The notes beneath the pieces are model-generated. The model was given only the letters and a program-made list of their open reading frames with translations. It was not told where the DNA came from and did no database searches. From Streptomyces sp. NP160 (GTDB lineage Bacteria; Actinomycetota; Actinomycetes; Actinomycetales; Quadrisphaeraceae), in the NCBI RefSeq assembly GCF_006335115.1, contig NZ_VDMJ01000021.1, positions 1 through 64,000 on the forward strand: a stretch of DNA of 64,000 bases, in the 5' to 3' direction. Shown here one piece after another: positions 43,245 to 52,129 of the stretch. Position numbers and translations under genes: made by a program. The first letter of the stretch is position 1. Each line of letters starts with the position of its first letter.

Positions 43245-44315
43245 ATGCCCGATGACCTCCTGGTGGTGACCGGTGGCGCCGGCTTCATCGGTTCCGCGGT
43301 GGTGCGCGCCGCCTTCGCCGGCGGGTGGCGGGTGCGCGTGCTGGACTCCGGCCGGCCCGACGTGCACGGCAGGCCCCCGACGCAGGCCGACCTGCCCGAC
43401 GGCGTGGAGCTGGTGGTGGGCGACGTCCGCGACGCGCGGACCCTCGACGCCGTCCTCGCCGGGGCGACGGCCGTCAGCCACCAGGCGGCCAAGGTGGGCC
43501 TGGGGGTGGACCTGCAGGACGCCCCCGACTACGCCGAGACCAACGTGACGGGCACCGCGCAGCTGGTGGCGGCCATGGCGCGCGCGGACGTCGGGCGCCT
43601 GGTCCTGGCCTCCTCGATGGTCGTCTACGGCGAGGGCGCCTACCGGCGGCCCAGCGACGGCGCCGCGGTCCGCCCGGCCCCCCGGGACGAGGCGGACCTG
43701 GCAGCGGGTCGCTTCGACCCGCGCGACCCGGCCACGGGGGAGGAGCTCGAGCCCGACGTCGTCACCGAGGACGCCCGCCTCGACCCGCGCAGCACCTACG
43801 CGCTCACCAAGCTGACCCAGGAGCACCTGGCGGCGGTGTGGGCGCGCGAGACCGGCGGGCGCGTCGCCGCCCTGCGCTACCACAACGTCTACGGGCCGGG
43901 CATGCCCCGCGACACCCCCTACGCGGGCGTCGCCGCGATCTTCCGCTCGGCGCTGGAGCACGGCCGGGCGCCCCGGGTCTTCGAGGACGGCGCCCAGCGC
44001 CGCGACCTCGTGCACGTCGACGACGTCGCCCGCGCGGGGGTGGCGGCGCTGGCCTGGACGGCGCACGCCCCCGCCGGCACGAGCCGCGCCTTCAACACCG
44101 GCAGCGGGACGGTCACCACCGTCCTCGAGCTCGCCACCGCGCTGTCCGAGGCGCTCGGAGGCCCGCCGCCGGAGGTCACCGGCGCGTTCAGGGCCGGTGA
44201 CGTCCGGCACGTGACGGCGTCCTCCCAGCGCGCGGCCGCCGAGCTGGGGTGGCGCGCCGCCGTGCCGGTCTCCGAGGGCCTGCGCGAGTTCGCCGTCGCG
44301 CCGCTGCGCGCGTGA
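43245..44315 (+). CDS. NAD-dependent epimerase/dehydratase
   Basis: A 356-residue short-chain dehydrogenase of the nucleotide-sugar type. The N-terminal VVTGGAGFIGSAVVRAAF binds NAD, SSMVVYGEGAYRRP carries the catalytic Ser, and RSTYALTKLTQEH holds the Tyr-x-x-x-Lys pair. RYHNVYGPGMPRDTPYAGVAAIF and RRDLVHVDDVARA are typical of UDP-glucose 4-epimerases and dTDP-glucose dehydratase relatives. It first gene of a five-gene operon with two glycosyltransferase-like proteins and a methyltransferase, so a nucleotide-activated sugar is a likely substrate. The exact reaction cannot be told from sequence. ATG 43245 follows GACAGT by six bases. Confidence 0.85.
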   Translation: MPDDLLVVTGGAGFIGSAVVRAAFAGGWRVRVLDSGRPDVHGRPPTQADLPDGVELVVGDVRDARTLDAVLAGATAVSHQAAKVGLGVDLQDAPDYAETNVTGTAQLVAAMARADVGRLVLASSMVVYGEGAYRRPSDGAAVRPAPRDEADLAAGRFDPRDPATGEELEPDVVTEDARLDPRSTYALTKLTQEHLAAVWARETGGRVAALRYHNVYGPGMPRDTPYAGVAAIFRSALEHGRAPRVFEDGAQRRDLVHVDDVARAGVAALAWTAHAPAGTSRAFNTGSGTVTTVLELATALSEALGGPPPEVTGAFRAGDVRHVTASSQRAAAELGWRAAVPVSEGLREFAVAPLRA

Positions 44316-45019
44316 GCGTCCCGCAGCCGCCCGGCGGCGGGGTCCGCGTCGACGTGGTGCTGCCCTGCCTGGACGAGGCCGGCGCCCTGCCGGGGGTGCT
44401 GGCGGAGCTGGCGGCCCTGGGACCGGAGTACTCCGCCGTCGTCGTCGACAACGGCTCGACCGACGGCACCGCCGAGGTCGCCCGGGCCGCCGGCGCCCGC
44501 GTGGTGGTGCAGCCCGTGCGCGGCTTCGGCTCGGCCTGCCACGCGGGCCTCGAGGCCGCGACCGCCCCCCTGGTCGCCTTCTGCGACGCCGACGGCAGCC
44601 TGGACCTCGGCGAGCTGCCCCGCCTGGTGGCGCTGGTCGACGCCGGGGCGGCCGACCTCGTCCTGGGCCGGCGGCGCGCCACCAGCCGCTCCGCCTGGCC
44701 GCTGCACGCCCGGGTGGCCGGCGCCGCGCTGTCGGTGCTGGTGCGGATGCGGCTCGGGCTGCGCCTGCACGACCTCGGGCCGATGCGCGTGGCCCGCCGG
44801 GCGGACCTGCTGGCGCTGGACCTGCGCGACCGGCGCAGCGGCTACCCGCTGGAGGCCGTCGCGCGGGCGGTGCGGGCGGGCCTGCGGGTGGCGGAGGTCG
44901 ACGTCGCCTACCGCCCCCGGACGGGCCGCTCGAAGGTCACCGGCACGGTGCGCGGCACCGTGGGCGCCGTGCGTGACATGAGCCGCGTGCTCGCGGCAGC
45001 CGAGGGGGGACGCCGATGA
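44312..45019 (+). CDS. Family 2 glycosyltransferase
   Basis: A 235-residue GT-A fold enzyme. VDVVLPCLDEAGALPGVL opens the domain, SAVVVDNGSTDGTAEVAR follows, the metal-binding Asp-x-Asp region is VAFCDADGSLDLGELP, and SGYPLEAVARAVRAGLRVAEVDVAYRPR is the acceptor-side block of DPM1-like transferases. There is no membrane segment. It probably transfers a sugar from a nucleotide donor to a lipid or small acceptor. The start overlaps the epimerase stop (GTGA) and its end overlaps the next gene, so all members of the operon are coupled. Confidence 0.88.
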   Translation: MSVPQPPGGGVRVDVVLPCLDEAGALPGVLAELAALGPEYSAVVVDNGSTDGTAEVARAAGARVVVQPVRGFGSACHAGLEAATAPLVAFCDADGSLDLGELPRLVALVDAGAADLVLGRRRATSRSAWPLHARVAGAALSVLVRMRLGLRLHDLGPMRVARRADLLALDLRDRRSGYPLEAVARAVRAGLRVAEVDVAYRPRTGRSKVTGTVRGTVGAVRDMSRVLAAAEGGRR

Positions 45020-45696
45020 CGGGTGAGGGACCAGCGCTGGTGGTGGTCGCGAAGGAGTGCGTGCCGGGGCACGTCAAGACACGGCTGGCACCGGCGCTGG
45101 GGCCCGAGGGCGCCGCGCGGGTGGCGGAGGCGAGCCTGCTCGACACCCTCGAGGCCGTCGACCTCACGGCCGACGGCGCTCCCGGGGTGCGCCGCGTCCT
45201 GTTCCTGCAGGGCAGCCCGCCGCGGGCCGCGCAGCTGGACGGGTGGGAGGTCCTCGAGCAGCCGGCCGGCGGGCTGGACGAGCGGCTCGGGCACCTGCTC
45301 GACGTGGTGGCCGGGCCGCTCCTGCTCGTGGGCATGGACACCCCCCAGCTGCGCCCGGAGGACCTCGCCCCGGCGCTCGGGCTGCTGCTGGGCCGGGAGC
45401 GGCCCGGGGGCGCCTGGTTCGGGCCGGCGGCCGACGGAGGCTTCTGGGCCCTCGGCCTGGGCCCCCGGCCCGCTCGCGGCGACCTCGTCCGCGGCGTGCC
45501 CATGTCGCAGGAGGACACCGGCGCCCGCCAGCTGGACCGGCTGCTCGGGGCCGGCCTGCGGGTCGGGCTGCTGGGGGAGCTGCGGGACGTCGACACCCCT
45601 GACGACCTCGCCGCCGTCAGCGCCCTCGCCCCCGCCACCCGCACCGCCAGGGCGTGGGCGCGGTCCGTCGCGGGTGCGGCGGCAGGCGCCTCGTGA
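45016..45696 (+). CDS. DUF2064/TIGR04282-family glycosyltransferase-like protein
   Basis: A 226-residue nucleotidyl/glycosyltransferase-fold protein. LVVVAKECVPGHVKTRLAPALG is the DUF2064 opening, LLLVGMDTPQLRPEDLAPAL carries the Asp used for metal binding, and WFGPAADGGFWALGL and RDVDTPDDLAAV complete the fold, which resembles MobA and CofC. Members are annotated as arsenosugar-biosynthesis glycosyltransferases because some lie beside arsenic genes, but none are present here. ATGA overlap with the GT2 gene before it and GTGA with the methyltransferase after it. Confidence 0.85.
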   Translation: MTGEGPALVVVAKECVPGHVKTRLAPALGPEGAARVAEASLLDTLEAVDLTADGAPGVRRVLFLQGSPPRAAQLDGWEVLEQPAGGLDERLGHLLDVVAGPLLLVGMDTPQLRPEDLAPALGLLLGRERPGGAWFGPAADGGFWALGLGPRPARGDLVRGVPMSQEDTGARQLDRLLGAGLRVGLLGELRDVDTPDDLAAVSALAPATRTARAWARSVAGAAAGAS

Positions 45697-46406
45697 GCCA
45701 CCTCGCCGACGCGCTCCGCCCCGGGCCACCGGTCTTCGGCGAGGGCTGCGACGAGCCCTACCGCCGGCACCTGCGGAGCCGGCGGTCCGGGCGGCTCCAC
45801 CTGCACCGGTCCTCGCCACCGGGGGACGGCGGGCAGCGCCGGGAGACGGGGACGAGCTGGGAGCTCGACACCCTCCGGGCGCCCGCCGACAGCGCCGACA
45901 CCAGCGCCATCGCCGGCGTCGAGGGCCCGCTCCTCGACGTCGGGTGCGGGCCGGGGCGGATGGTCCGCGCCGCCCTGCACCACGGCCTGGAGGCCCTCGG
46001 CGTGGACGTCGCCCCGGAGGCCGCGCAGGCGTGCGCCGACCGCGGCGCCCGCGCGGTGCGCGGGTCGGTCTTCGACGCCCTGCCCCGCGAGGGCCACTGG
46101 CGCACGGTGCTGCTCATGGACGGCAACCTCGGCATCGGCGGCGACCCGGGCGCCCTGTTCGCCCGCTGCGCGGACCTCCTCGCCCCCGGCGGGGTGCTGG
46201 TGGTGGAGGCCGACGCCGACGAGCACGCCGACGAGGACGGCTGGTTCGTCGTCGTCGACGACGACGGCGCCAGCAGCGCCCCGTTCCGCTGGGCGCGCCT
46301 GGGTCTGCGGGCGCTGCGCACGGCGCTGCACCGCAGCGGCTTCGAGGAGGTCGAGGTCCGGCGGGCCGGTGCGCGCTGCTTCGTGCACGCGGGGTGGCAG
46401 CGGTGA
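45693..46406 (+). CDS. Class I SAM-dependent methyltransferase
   Basis: A 237-residue methyltransferase. Motif I is PLLDVGCGPGRMVRAALHHG at about residues 80-99, motif II GVDVAPEAAQACADRG, and VLLMDGNLGIGGDPGALFARC with LLAPGGVLVVEADAD form the rest of the Rossmann fold. An N-terminal extension of 75 residues is Arg- and Pro-rich. In the operon it could methylate the sugar or the acceptor made by its neighbours. GTG 45693 overlaps the preceding stop by four bases, and its own stop overlaps the membrane-protein start. Confidence 0.85.
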   Translation: MSHLADALRPGPPVFGEGCDEPYRRHLRSRRSGRLHLHRSSPPGDGGQRRETGTSWELDTLRAPADSADTSAIAGVEGPLLDVGCGPGRMVRAALHHGLEALGVDVAPEAAQACADRGARAVRGSVFDALPREGHWRTVLLMDGNLGIGGDPGALFARCADLLAPGGVLVVEADADEHADEDGWFVVVDDDGASSAPFRWARLGLRALRTALHRSGFEEVEVRRAGARCFVHAGWQR

Positions 46407-47779
46407 GCCGGGCGGCGGTCCTCGACCCCGTGGCGACGGGCCGGGCGCCGCTGGTCGGGCTGCTCGCCACGCTGCTGCTGGTGGCGGCCGGTGTCCTGGT
46501 GCCCCTGCTGACCGGGTGGCAGGTCCACCCCCGCGACGACGACCTCGGGTTCGCCCCCACCCACGGGATCTGGCAGCCGGGCCTGGGCGTCGGCACACCG
46601 GTGGCGCTGGCGCTCGCCGTGGCGGGCGTCCGCTGGGGCCCGCGGCTGGCCCAGCGCCTGCCCTGGGGGCGGCTGCTGCTGGTCAGCGCCGTCGCGGCGG
46701 CCGCCTGGATGCTCGCGCTCGCGCTGGTGGACGGGCCCTCCGGCCTCACCCGCGCGCTGGGCAACCGCTGGGAGTACCTGCCCACGGCGCGCGAGGTGAC
46801 CTCCGTGCCCGAGCTGCTGTCCACCTTCACCGCGCGCATCCCGTACTCCGCGGCGCCCGACAACTGGGTCACGCACGTCGCCGGCCACCCGCCCGGGGCG
46901 CTGCTGTTCTTCGTCGCCCTCGTGCGGCTCGGGCTGGGCGGTGACCTCGCCGCCGGTCTGGTGGTCACGGCCGTGGCGGCCACGACGGTGCCCGCGGTGC
47001 TCGTGGCCCTGCGCGCCCTGGGGGCGCCGACGGCGGCCCGGGCAGCGGCGCCCTACCTGGTGCTCAGCCCCGCGGCCGTCTACCTCTGCGTCAGCGCCGA
47101 CGCCGTCTTCACCGCGACCGCGGCCTGGGGCCTGGCCACCCTCGCACTGGCGACCACGGCGCGCGCGGCGTCCGCGCGCACGGCCTGGGCGGTGCTGGCG
47201 GGCCTGCTGCTGGGCACCTGCGTGACCTTCTCCTACGGCCTGCCCCTGCTCGGGACGCTGTGCCTGGCCGTCCTCGCGGCCGGGCGCCGCTGGACGCCGC
47301 TGCCCGTGGCCGCGGTGTCGGCCCTCGTCCCCCTCCTGCTCCTGCTCGCGGGCGGGTACGCCATCTGGGAGGCCTACCCGGTGCTGGTGGAGCGGTACTG
47401 GGACGGCATCGCCTCCCGGCGGCCCGCCGCCTACTGGAGCTGGGGCAACCTGGCCGCGCTCGCGGTGAGCGCCGGACCGCTGGTGGGCGCTGGGCTGGCC
47501 GCCGCAGGGAGGTGGGGCCGCGAGGTGACGGCGGCCGGCGACGGCGCAGCACGGGAGCGGCGTGCGGTGGTGCTGCTCGTGGCGGGCGCCGCCGCCTTCG
47601 TCCTGCTGGCCTCGCTGTCGCAGATGAGCAAGGGGGAGGTCGAGCGGATCTGGCTGCCCGTCGTCCCGTGGATGGCGCTGGCGCTGCTCGCCCTGCCGCC
47701 CCGGTGGGCCGGACCGGCCCTCGCCGGCCAGGTCGCGTGGGCCCTCGTGGTGCAGCACCTGCTCTACACGAGCTGGTGA
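46403..47779 (+). CDS. Multi-pass membrane protein, possible lipid-linked-sugar transferase
   Basis: A 458-residue protein with about ten to twelve hydrophobic segments. The first outer loop contains TGWQVHPRDDDLGFAPTHG, an acidic loop placed as in GT-C glycosyltransferases, and later PDNWVTHVAGHPPGALLFFVAL and SLSQMSKGEVERIWLPVVPW resemble blocks of actinobacterial mannosyltransferase-like integral membrane proteins. It could use a polyprenyl-phosphate sugar made by the GT2 enzyme and attach it outside the membrane. That role is inferred. It is the last gene of the operon and ends ten bases before the tRNA on the other strand. Confidence 0.75.
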   Translation: MSRAAVLDPVATGRAPLVGLLATLLLVAAGVLVPLLTGWQVHPRDDDLGFAPTHGIWQPGLGVGTPVALALAVAGVRWGPRLAQRLPWGRLLLVSAVAAAAWMLALALVDGPSGLTRALGNRWEYLPTAREVTSVPELLSTFTARIPYSAAPDNWVTHVAGHPPGALLFFVALVRLGLGGDLAAGLVVTAVAATTVPAVLVALRALGAPTAARAAAPYLVLSPAAVYLCVSADAVFTATAAWGLATLALATTARAASARTAWAVLAGLLLGTCVTFSYGLPLLGTLCLAVLAAGRRWTPLPVAAVSALVPLLLLLAGGYAIWEAYPVLVERYWDGIASRRPAAYWSWGNLAALAVSAGPLVGAGLAAAGRWGREVTAAGDGAARERRAVVLLVAGAAAFVLLASLSQMSKGEVERIWLPVVPWMALALLALPPRWAGPALAGQVAWALVVQHLLYTSW

Positions 47780-47789
47780 CACCACGGAG

Positions 47790-47861
47790 TGCCCCAGGCG
47801 GGACTCGAACCCGCGACCTACCGCTTAGGAGGCGGTTGCTCTTCCGCTGAGCTACCAGGGC
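47790..47861 (-). tRNA. tRNA-Arg (anticodon CCT)
   Basis: The minus strand folds into a full cloverleaf. The acceptor stem GCCCTGG pairs with CTGGGGC counting two G-U pairs. The D-arm contains AGCTCAGCGGAAGAGC, the anticodon stem ACCGC/GCGGT encloses loop CTCCTAA with CCT at the anticodon position, and the T-arm GCGGGTTCGAGTCCCGC is standard. The 3' CCA is not encoded. It reads AGG, a rare codon in this G+C-rich genome. Confidence 0.95.
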
Positions 47862-47960
47862 GCGGGTCCCAGCGTAGCCGGGTGGAGCCCCGTCCCCGCC
47901 GCGCAGGACGCCGCGGTCGCGACGCACCGTTCGGTCGTGCTGACCACGTCCGCGGCGCAC

Positions 47961-47966
47961 TAGCCT
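47961..47966 (+). promoter_or_regulatory. -10 hexamer TAGCCT of the leaderless helicase-like gene
   Basis: TAGCCT ends six bases before GTG 47973, placing the start of transcription on the start codon. Confidence 0.55.
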
Positions 47967-47972
47967 TTCCGA

Positions 47973-50900
47973 GTGACTCAAGGGCTGATGGGCGTGGCGG
48001 GTGGTGCTGCTGGTGCCGGGGCGGCACCGGGTGCAGGGCAGCAGCCGTCGTCCACCCCGTCGCCGGAGGGCGACGGCGGGCGCCCCGACGCACCGGCGCC
48101 GCCCGCCGGCGGTGCCGGCCAGCTCGCCGGCCCCGGTGGTCCGGCCGCCCCGGCCGCCCCGGCCGCCCCGGCCGCCCCGAGGGGAGGGCGCCCCGTGCCC
48201 GCCACCGGCCGGCGCGCCGTCCCCGGCGGCCGCCCCGGCGCGAGCGCCCTCGAGCGGGCCCTCGCGGGCTGGCGCACCGAGCTGGCCTCCCTCGGCGGCC
48301 CCGAACCGCTCATGACCGCGGAGGACCTGCGCGACGGGTCCCTCGAGCTCGCCTCGGCCCACCCCTCCGGCGTCGCCCTGCTCCTGGCCGGCCGTCCCAC
48401 GCGCCTGTCCCACCTCTTCCGCGAGGCGGGAGCGCTCGAGGAGGCGCGCCGGCGGGCGCGCGCCATCCGCGGCGAGGCGTCCGCCCTCGCCGACGAGCAC
48501 GGCCTGCAGGCCTGCGTCCTGGCCGTCGGGCTCGCCTCCTGGCACGACGAGGCCACCGGCCTCACCGTGAGCACCCCGCTGCTGCTGCGCCCGGCCGAGC
48601 TGCACGCCCGCGGCTCCGGCCCGGTGGACTACGAGATCGGCCTGGGTGGCCCGGTGCGCACCAACCCGGCGCTCGTGCGGGAGCTGCAGCGCCGCGGCGT
48701 GCCCGTCGACCCGGCCGGTCTGGCGGCCCTGTCGGTGCACGCCCACGGCTTCGACCCCGCTCCCGCGCTGGAGCGCCTGCGCTCCCTGACCCGCGTCTCG
48801 GCCCCCGACATCCAGGTCAAGCCCGGTCTGCTCGTGACGGTCCTGGTGGACGTGGCCAGGTCCCTCGTGGCCGAGCTGGACCGGGCCGGCGACGAGCTGG
48901 CCGGCTCCGACGTCGCCCTGGCGCTGGCCGGCGACGCCCCCGCGCGCACGCGGCTGCAGAGCCCGGGCGCCGCCGTCGAGCTCCCCGAGGGCGCCCGCGG
49001 GGTGGACCCGGACGACGTGCAGGTGCTCCCGCTGGACGCCTCCCAGCGGCGGGTGCTCGACACCGTGCTCGCGGGCCGCTCCGTGCGCGTGGAGGCCGGC
49101 CCCGGCACCGGGGCCACCCAGGTGGCGGCCACCACCGTGGCGGCGCTGGCCGCCACCGGCCGCAGCGTGCTGCTCGTGGCCGGCCAGCAGCAGGAGGCCG
49201 AGGACGTCGCCCGCCGGCTGGCGGCCCGCGGGCTCGGTGACCTCCTCGTCGACGCGACCGGGTCGGTGGACCCGAACAGCACCGGCCCCCTGCCGGTGAT
49301 TCCGGTGGACGCGCCCGCGCCCGCTCCCGCTGTCGCGGGGGGCGACGGGGACGTGGTGGCCGCGCTGGGGCGCCACCGCGCCGCGCTGCACACCCGCCGC
49401 GGCCCCTGGGGGGTGTCCGCGCTGGAGGCGATGGCGGCCCTCGCCGTCCTGCCGCCCGGGCCCGACCCGGTGCGCCTGGCCCCGGCCGCGCTGCGCGCGA
49501 TGGACGCCGCCGAGCGCGAGAAGGCCGCGGTGGAGCTGCGGGAGGCGGTGGACCTCGGCGCCCTGTCGGCGCGCGTGGGCGACACCGCGTGGTCGGGGGC
49601 GGCGCTGGCCGACCGCGCCCAGGCCGCCGAGGCCCTCGACGAGGCGCGCGCCCTGCGCGACGACCTGCTGCCCGCCCTGCGCCGCCAGGCCACCGTGCTG
49701 GCCGGCGGCAGCGGCCTGCGGGTGCCGGGCTGCGTGGCCGACGCCCAGGCCCAGCTCGACCTGCTGGCGCGCGTGCGCGACTGCCTCGACTCCTTCCTGC
49801 CCGCGGTCTTCGACAGGCCCCTGACGCCGCTCATCGACGCGACCGCGCCGCCGGCGCAGCGGGCCGCCGGCCCGCGCTACGGCGTCTTCGAGCGCCGCCG
49901 CCTCGAGCGCGCCGCGCGGGAGCTGGTGCGCCCCGGCGTGGTCCTCGACGACCTCCACGGCGCCCTCGTCGACGCCGAGCGCGCCCGCCTCGACTGGGAG
50001 GCCTGGCGCGCCCAGGACGCGGCCGGCGCCCCGCCGCGCGTGCCGCAGGGCGTCCCCGCGGCCGAGGTGGTGCTCGACCAGGTGGTCGCGCAGGTCAGCG
50101 CCCTGTCCGCCGTGCTCGCCCCCACCACGGGCGGGGGCGGGCTCGCCGACGAGCCGTGGCACGCCCTCACCGAGCGGCTCGGGGCGCTGGTGGCCGACTC
50201 CGGCACCCTGGCCGACCTGCCGCAGCGCGCGCAGCTGCTCGCCGTCCTCGAGCGCCGCGGCCTGGTGCCGCTGCTGGAGGAGGCGCGCCGCCGCGGCCTC
50301 GACCCCGACCAGGCCGTGGTGGAGCTGCGCCGCTCCTGGTGGCGGTCGGTGCTGGACACGCTCGTGGCCGCAGACCCCGCCCTGGGCGCGCTCGACGCCG
50401 TCGGCCACGCCGAGGCCAGCGCCGCCCTCGCCGCCCGCGAGAAGCAGCGCCGCGCCGCCGCGGTCCACCGCGTGCGCGGGGCCACGGCCCTGTCGGCCAG
50501 CGCCCCGTGCCGCGTGAGCGGCCCGCTCGCCCTCTCGGTCGAGCTCGCCTCGCAGCGCCGCTACGACGTGGTGCTGGTGCTCGCCGCCCACCGCGTCGGG
50601 GTGCCCGAGGCCGTGCTCGCCGCCTCCGCGGGCCGCCAGCTGGTGGTGGTCGGTGACCCCGGCGGCCCCACGCCGGTGCGCGTGGCGCCCCGCCGCTCCG
50701 ACGAGGCGCCCCTGCCGCGCGGCTCGCGGCGCAGCGTCTTCGACGCCCTGGAGCAGGTGCTGCCCACCGTCCGCCTCGCCTGGCAGCACCGGATGCCGCT
50801 GCAGCTGGCGGCGCTGGCCAGCGCCGTGCCCGGCACCACCACGGGGGAGCGGGCCGTGCCCTGCCCGCCCGGTCGCCCGCCGGTGCGGCTGCGCCGCGTC

Positions 50901-51791
50901 AGCGACGTCACCGGCCGCCCCGACGCCGACGGCGTGGTGAACAGCCCGGACGGCGAGGTCGCGGCGGTGGTCGACCTCGTGCTCAGCCACGTGCGCGACC
51001 ACCCGAACGAGTCGCTCGCGGTGGTGGCGCTGACCCGGCCGCACGCGCGCCGCATCGCCGACGCGGTCCGCGCCGCACTGCCGGCCCGCCCCGAGCTGGC
51101 GGCCTTCCTGCGGCGCCGCCGCCGCGAGAGCTTCGTGGTGACCGACGTCGAGCGCTGCGCCGACACCGTGCGCGACGCGGTGGTCTTCTCGGTCGGCCTG
51201 GGCGTCACCCCCCTCGGCCGCTTCGTGCACCGCTTCGGGCCCCTCGACGACGCCGACGGCCACCGCTGGCTCGCGTCGGTGCTCACCCGGGCCCGCAAGC
51301 GGCTCACCGTGGTCAGCTGCGTGGCGGGGGAGGTGCTGGAGGCCTCGCAGTGCACCTCCACCGGCGCCTCCGCCCTGCGGGAGCTGCTGCTGTCCCTGGA
51401 GGAGCCCCCGGCCACGGACCCGTTGGAGCCGCTGCGCGCCCTCGGGGCGCGGCGTGGCCCGCTGGCCGAGGCGCCGGCTCCGGACCCGCTGCTGGCGCGC
51501 CTGTCCGACCGCCTCGGCGGACGCGGTGCGCGGGCGCTCGTCACCGGCTCGGTGCCCGACGTGGTGGTGCTCCCGGCGGGGGCTGACGGCCCGGCCGTGG
51601 CCGTGCTCACCGACATCCCCGCCGGTACCGACGACGACCCGGTGGGCGACCTCGTCCAGCGCGAGCTCGTGGTGCCCGAGCAGCTCGGGCACTTGGGCTG
51701 GGGGGTGGTGCGGGTCAGCGCCCGGGAGCTCTTCGACGACCCGACCGGGCCCGTCGCGGCCGTCCTGCGCGAGCTCTCCAGCGGTGCCTGA
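47973..51791 (+). CDS. Very large superfamily-1-helicase-like protein with degenerate ATPase motifs
   Basis: A 1272-residue protein. Residues 1-95 are a Gly/Pro/Ala-rich disordered region. The overall plan follows the AAA_11/AAA_12-type helicases of actinobacteria: SGVALLLAGRPTRLSHLFRE early, the P-loop region VEAGPGTGATQVAATTVAAL near 370, motif II/III region LVLAAHRVGVPEAV and LVVVGDPGGPTPV near 880, and the C-terminal SFVVTDVERCADTVRDAVVFSVG plus GRFVHRFGPL and LTRARKRLTVVS. The P-loop has Ala where Lys is required, and the Asp-Glu of motif II is absent, so ATP hydrolysis is doubtful. It may act as a structural or DNA-binding homologue. The GTG start has a -10 six bases upstream. No stop interrupts it. 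Confidence 0.8.
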   Translation: MTQGLMGVAGGAAGAGAAPGAGQQPSSTPSPEGDGGRPDAPAPPAGGAGQLAGPGGPAAPAAPAAPAAPRGGRPVPATGRRAVPGGRPGASALERALAGWRTELASLGGPEPLMTAEDLRDGSLELASAHPSGVALLLAGRPTRLSHLFREAGALEEARRRARAIRGEASALADEHGLQACVLAVGLASWHDEATGLTVSTPLLLRPAELHARGSGPVDYEIGLGGPVRTNPALVRELQRRGVPVDPAGLAALSVHAHGFDPAPALERLRSLTRVSAPDIQVKPGLLVTVLVDVARSLVAELDRAGDELAGSDVALALAGDAPARTRLQSPGAAVELPEGARGVDPDDVQVLPLDASQRRVLDTVLAGRSVRVEAGPGTGATQVAATTVAALAATGRSVLLVAGQQQEAEDVARRLAARGLGDLLVDATGSVDPNSTGPLPVIPVDAPAPAPAVAGGDGDVVAALGRHRAALHTRRGPWGVSALEAMAALAVLPPGPDPVRLAPAALRAMDAAEREKAAVELREAVDLGALSARVGDTAWSGAALADRAQAAEALDEARALRDDLLPALRRQATVLAGGSGLRVPGCVADAQAQLDLLARVRDCLDSFLPAVFDRPLTPLIDATAPPAQRAAGPRYGVFERRRLERAARELVRPGVVLDDLHGALVDAERARLDWEAWRAQDAAGAPPRVPQGVPAAEVVLDQVVAQVSALSAVLAPTTGGGGLADEPWHALTERLGALVADSGTLADLPQRAQLLAVLERRGLVPLLEEARRRGLDPDQAVVELRRSWWRSVLDTLVAADPALGALDAVGHAEASAALAAREKQRRAAAVHRVRGATALSASAPCRVSGPLALSVELASQRRYDVVLVLAAHRVGVPEAVLAASAGRQLVVVGDPGGPTPVRVAPRRSDEAPLPRGSRRSVFDALEQVLPTVRLAWQHRMPLQLAALASAVPGTTTGERAVPCPPGRPPVRLRRVSDVTGRPDADGVVNSPDGEVAAVVDLVLSHVRDHPNESLAVVALTRPHARRIADAVRAALPARPELAAFLRRRRRESFVVTDVERCADTVRDAVVFSVGLGVTPLGRFVHRFGPLDDADGHRWLASVLTRARKRLTVVSCVAGEVLEASQCTSTGASALRELLLSLEEPPATDPLEPLRALGARRGPLAEAPAPDPLLARLSDRLGGRGARALVTGSVPDVVVLPAGADGPAVAVLTDIPAGTDDDPVGDLVQRELVVPEQLGHLGWGVVRVSARELFDDPTGPVAAVLRELSSGA

Positions 51792-52017
51792 CCCCACCTC
51801 GACCGGCGGCCCTGCGGGTGGGGGACGCCGCCCGGGGCGCGCGAGGCGCCGCGTGGTGGCGCCCCCGACCGGTGCCCCCGGCGAGGAGGTGGAGGCACCG
51901 ACGCTGCGCGAGCCCGGTCCTCGCGCCACCCCGGCTCCCGGCGGTTCCGAGGACGCGCGGCGCTGGGCGGCTGAGGCGGAGCGGCTGCTCGCCGACCGCC
52001 CGCCCCACTGGGGTTAG
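51784..52017 (+). CDS. Small hypothetical protein downstream of the helicase-like gene
   Basis: A 77-residue frame whose GTG start overlaps the 3' end of the helicase-like gene by eight bases. The first 45 residues are Arg/Pro/Gly-rich. The C-terminus is a well-formed helix, EDARRWAAEAERLLADRPPHWG, of the kind conserved at the end of small actinobacterial proteins in this position. I cannot name the family. Overlap and the specific C-terminus suggest it is real and co-translated with the large gene. Confidence 0.55.
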   Translation: MPDPTSTGGPAGGGRRPGRARRRVVAPPTGAPGEEVEAPTLREPGPRATPAPGGSEDARRWAAEAERLLADRPPHWG

Positions 52018-52129
52018 GCCGCGACGCGCCGTCGCCCCCTTCTCCTCACCGCGGCCGCGGGCTGGCGTGCGGCAAGATCGCGACGTCCGACGAGTACGCC
52101 GCCCGCGCCCAGACCCGCTGAGGGCCGCG

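Noticed and set aside
47109-51929. A 1606-codon minus-strand frame across the helicase-like gene
   Set aside because: Opposite strand of a gene with conserved helicase blocks and a leaderless promoter. The antisense product is low-complexity and also crosses the tRNA.
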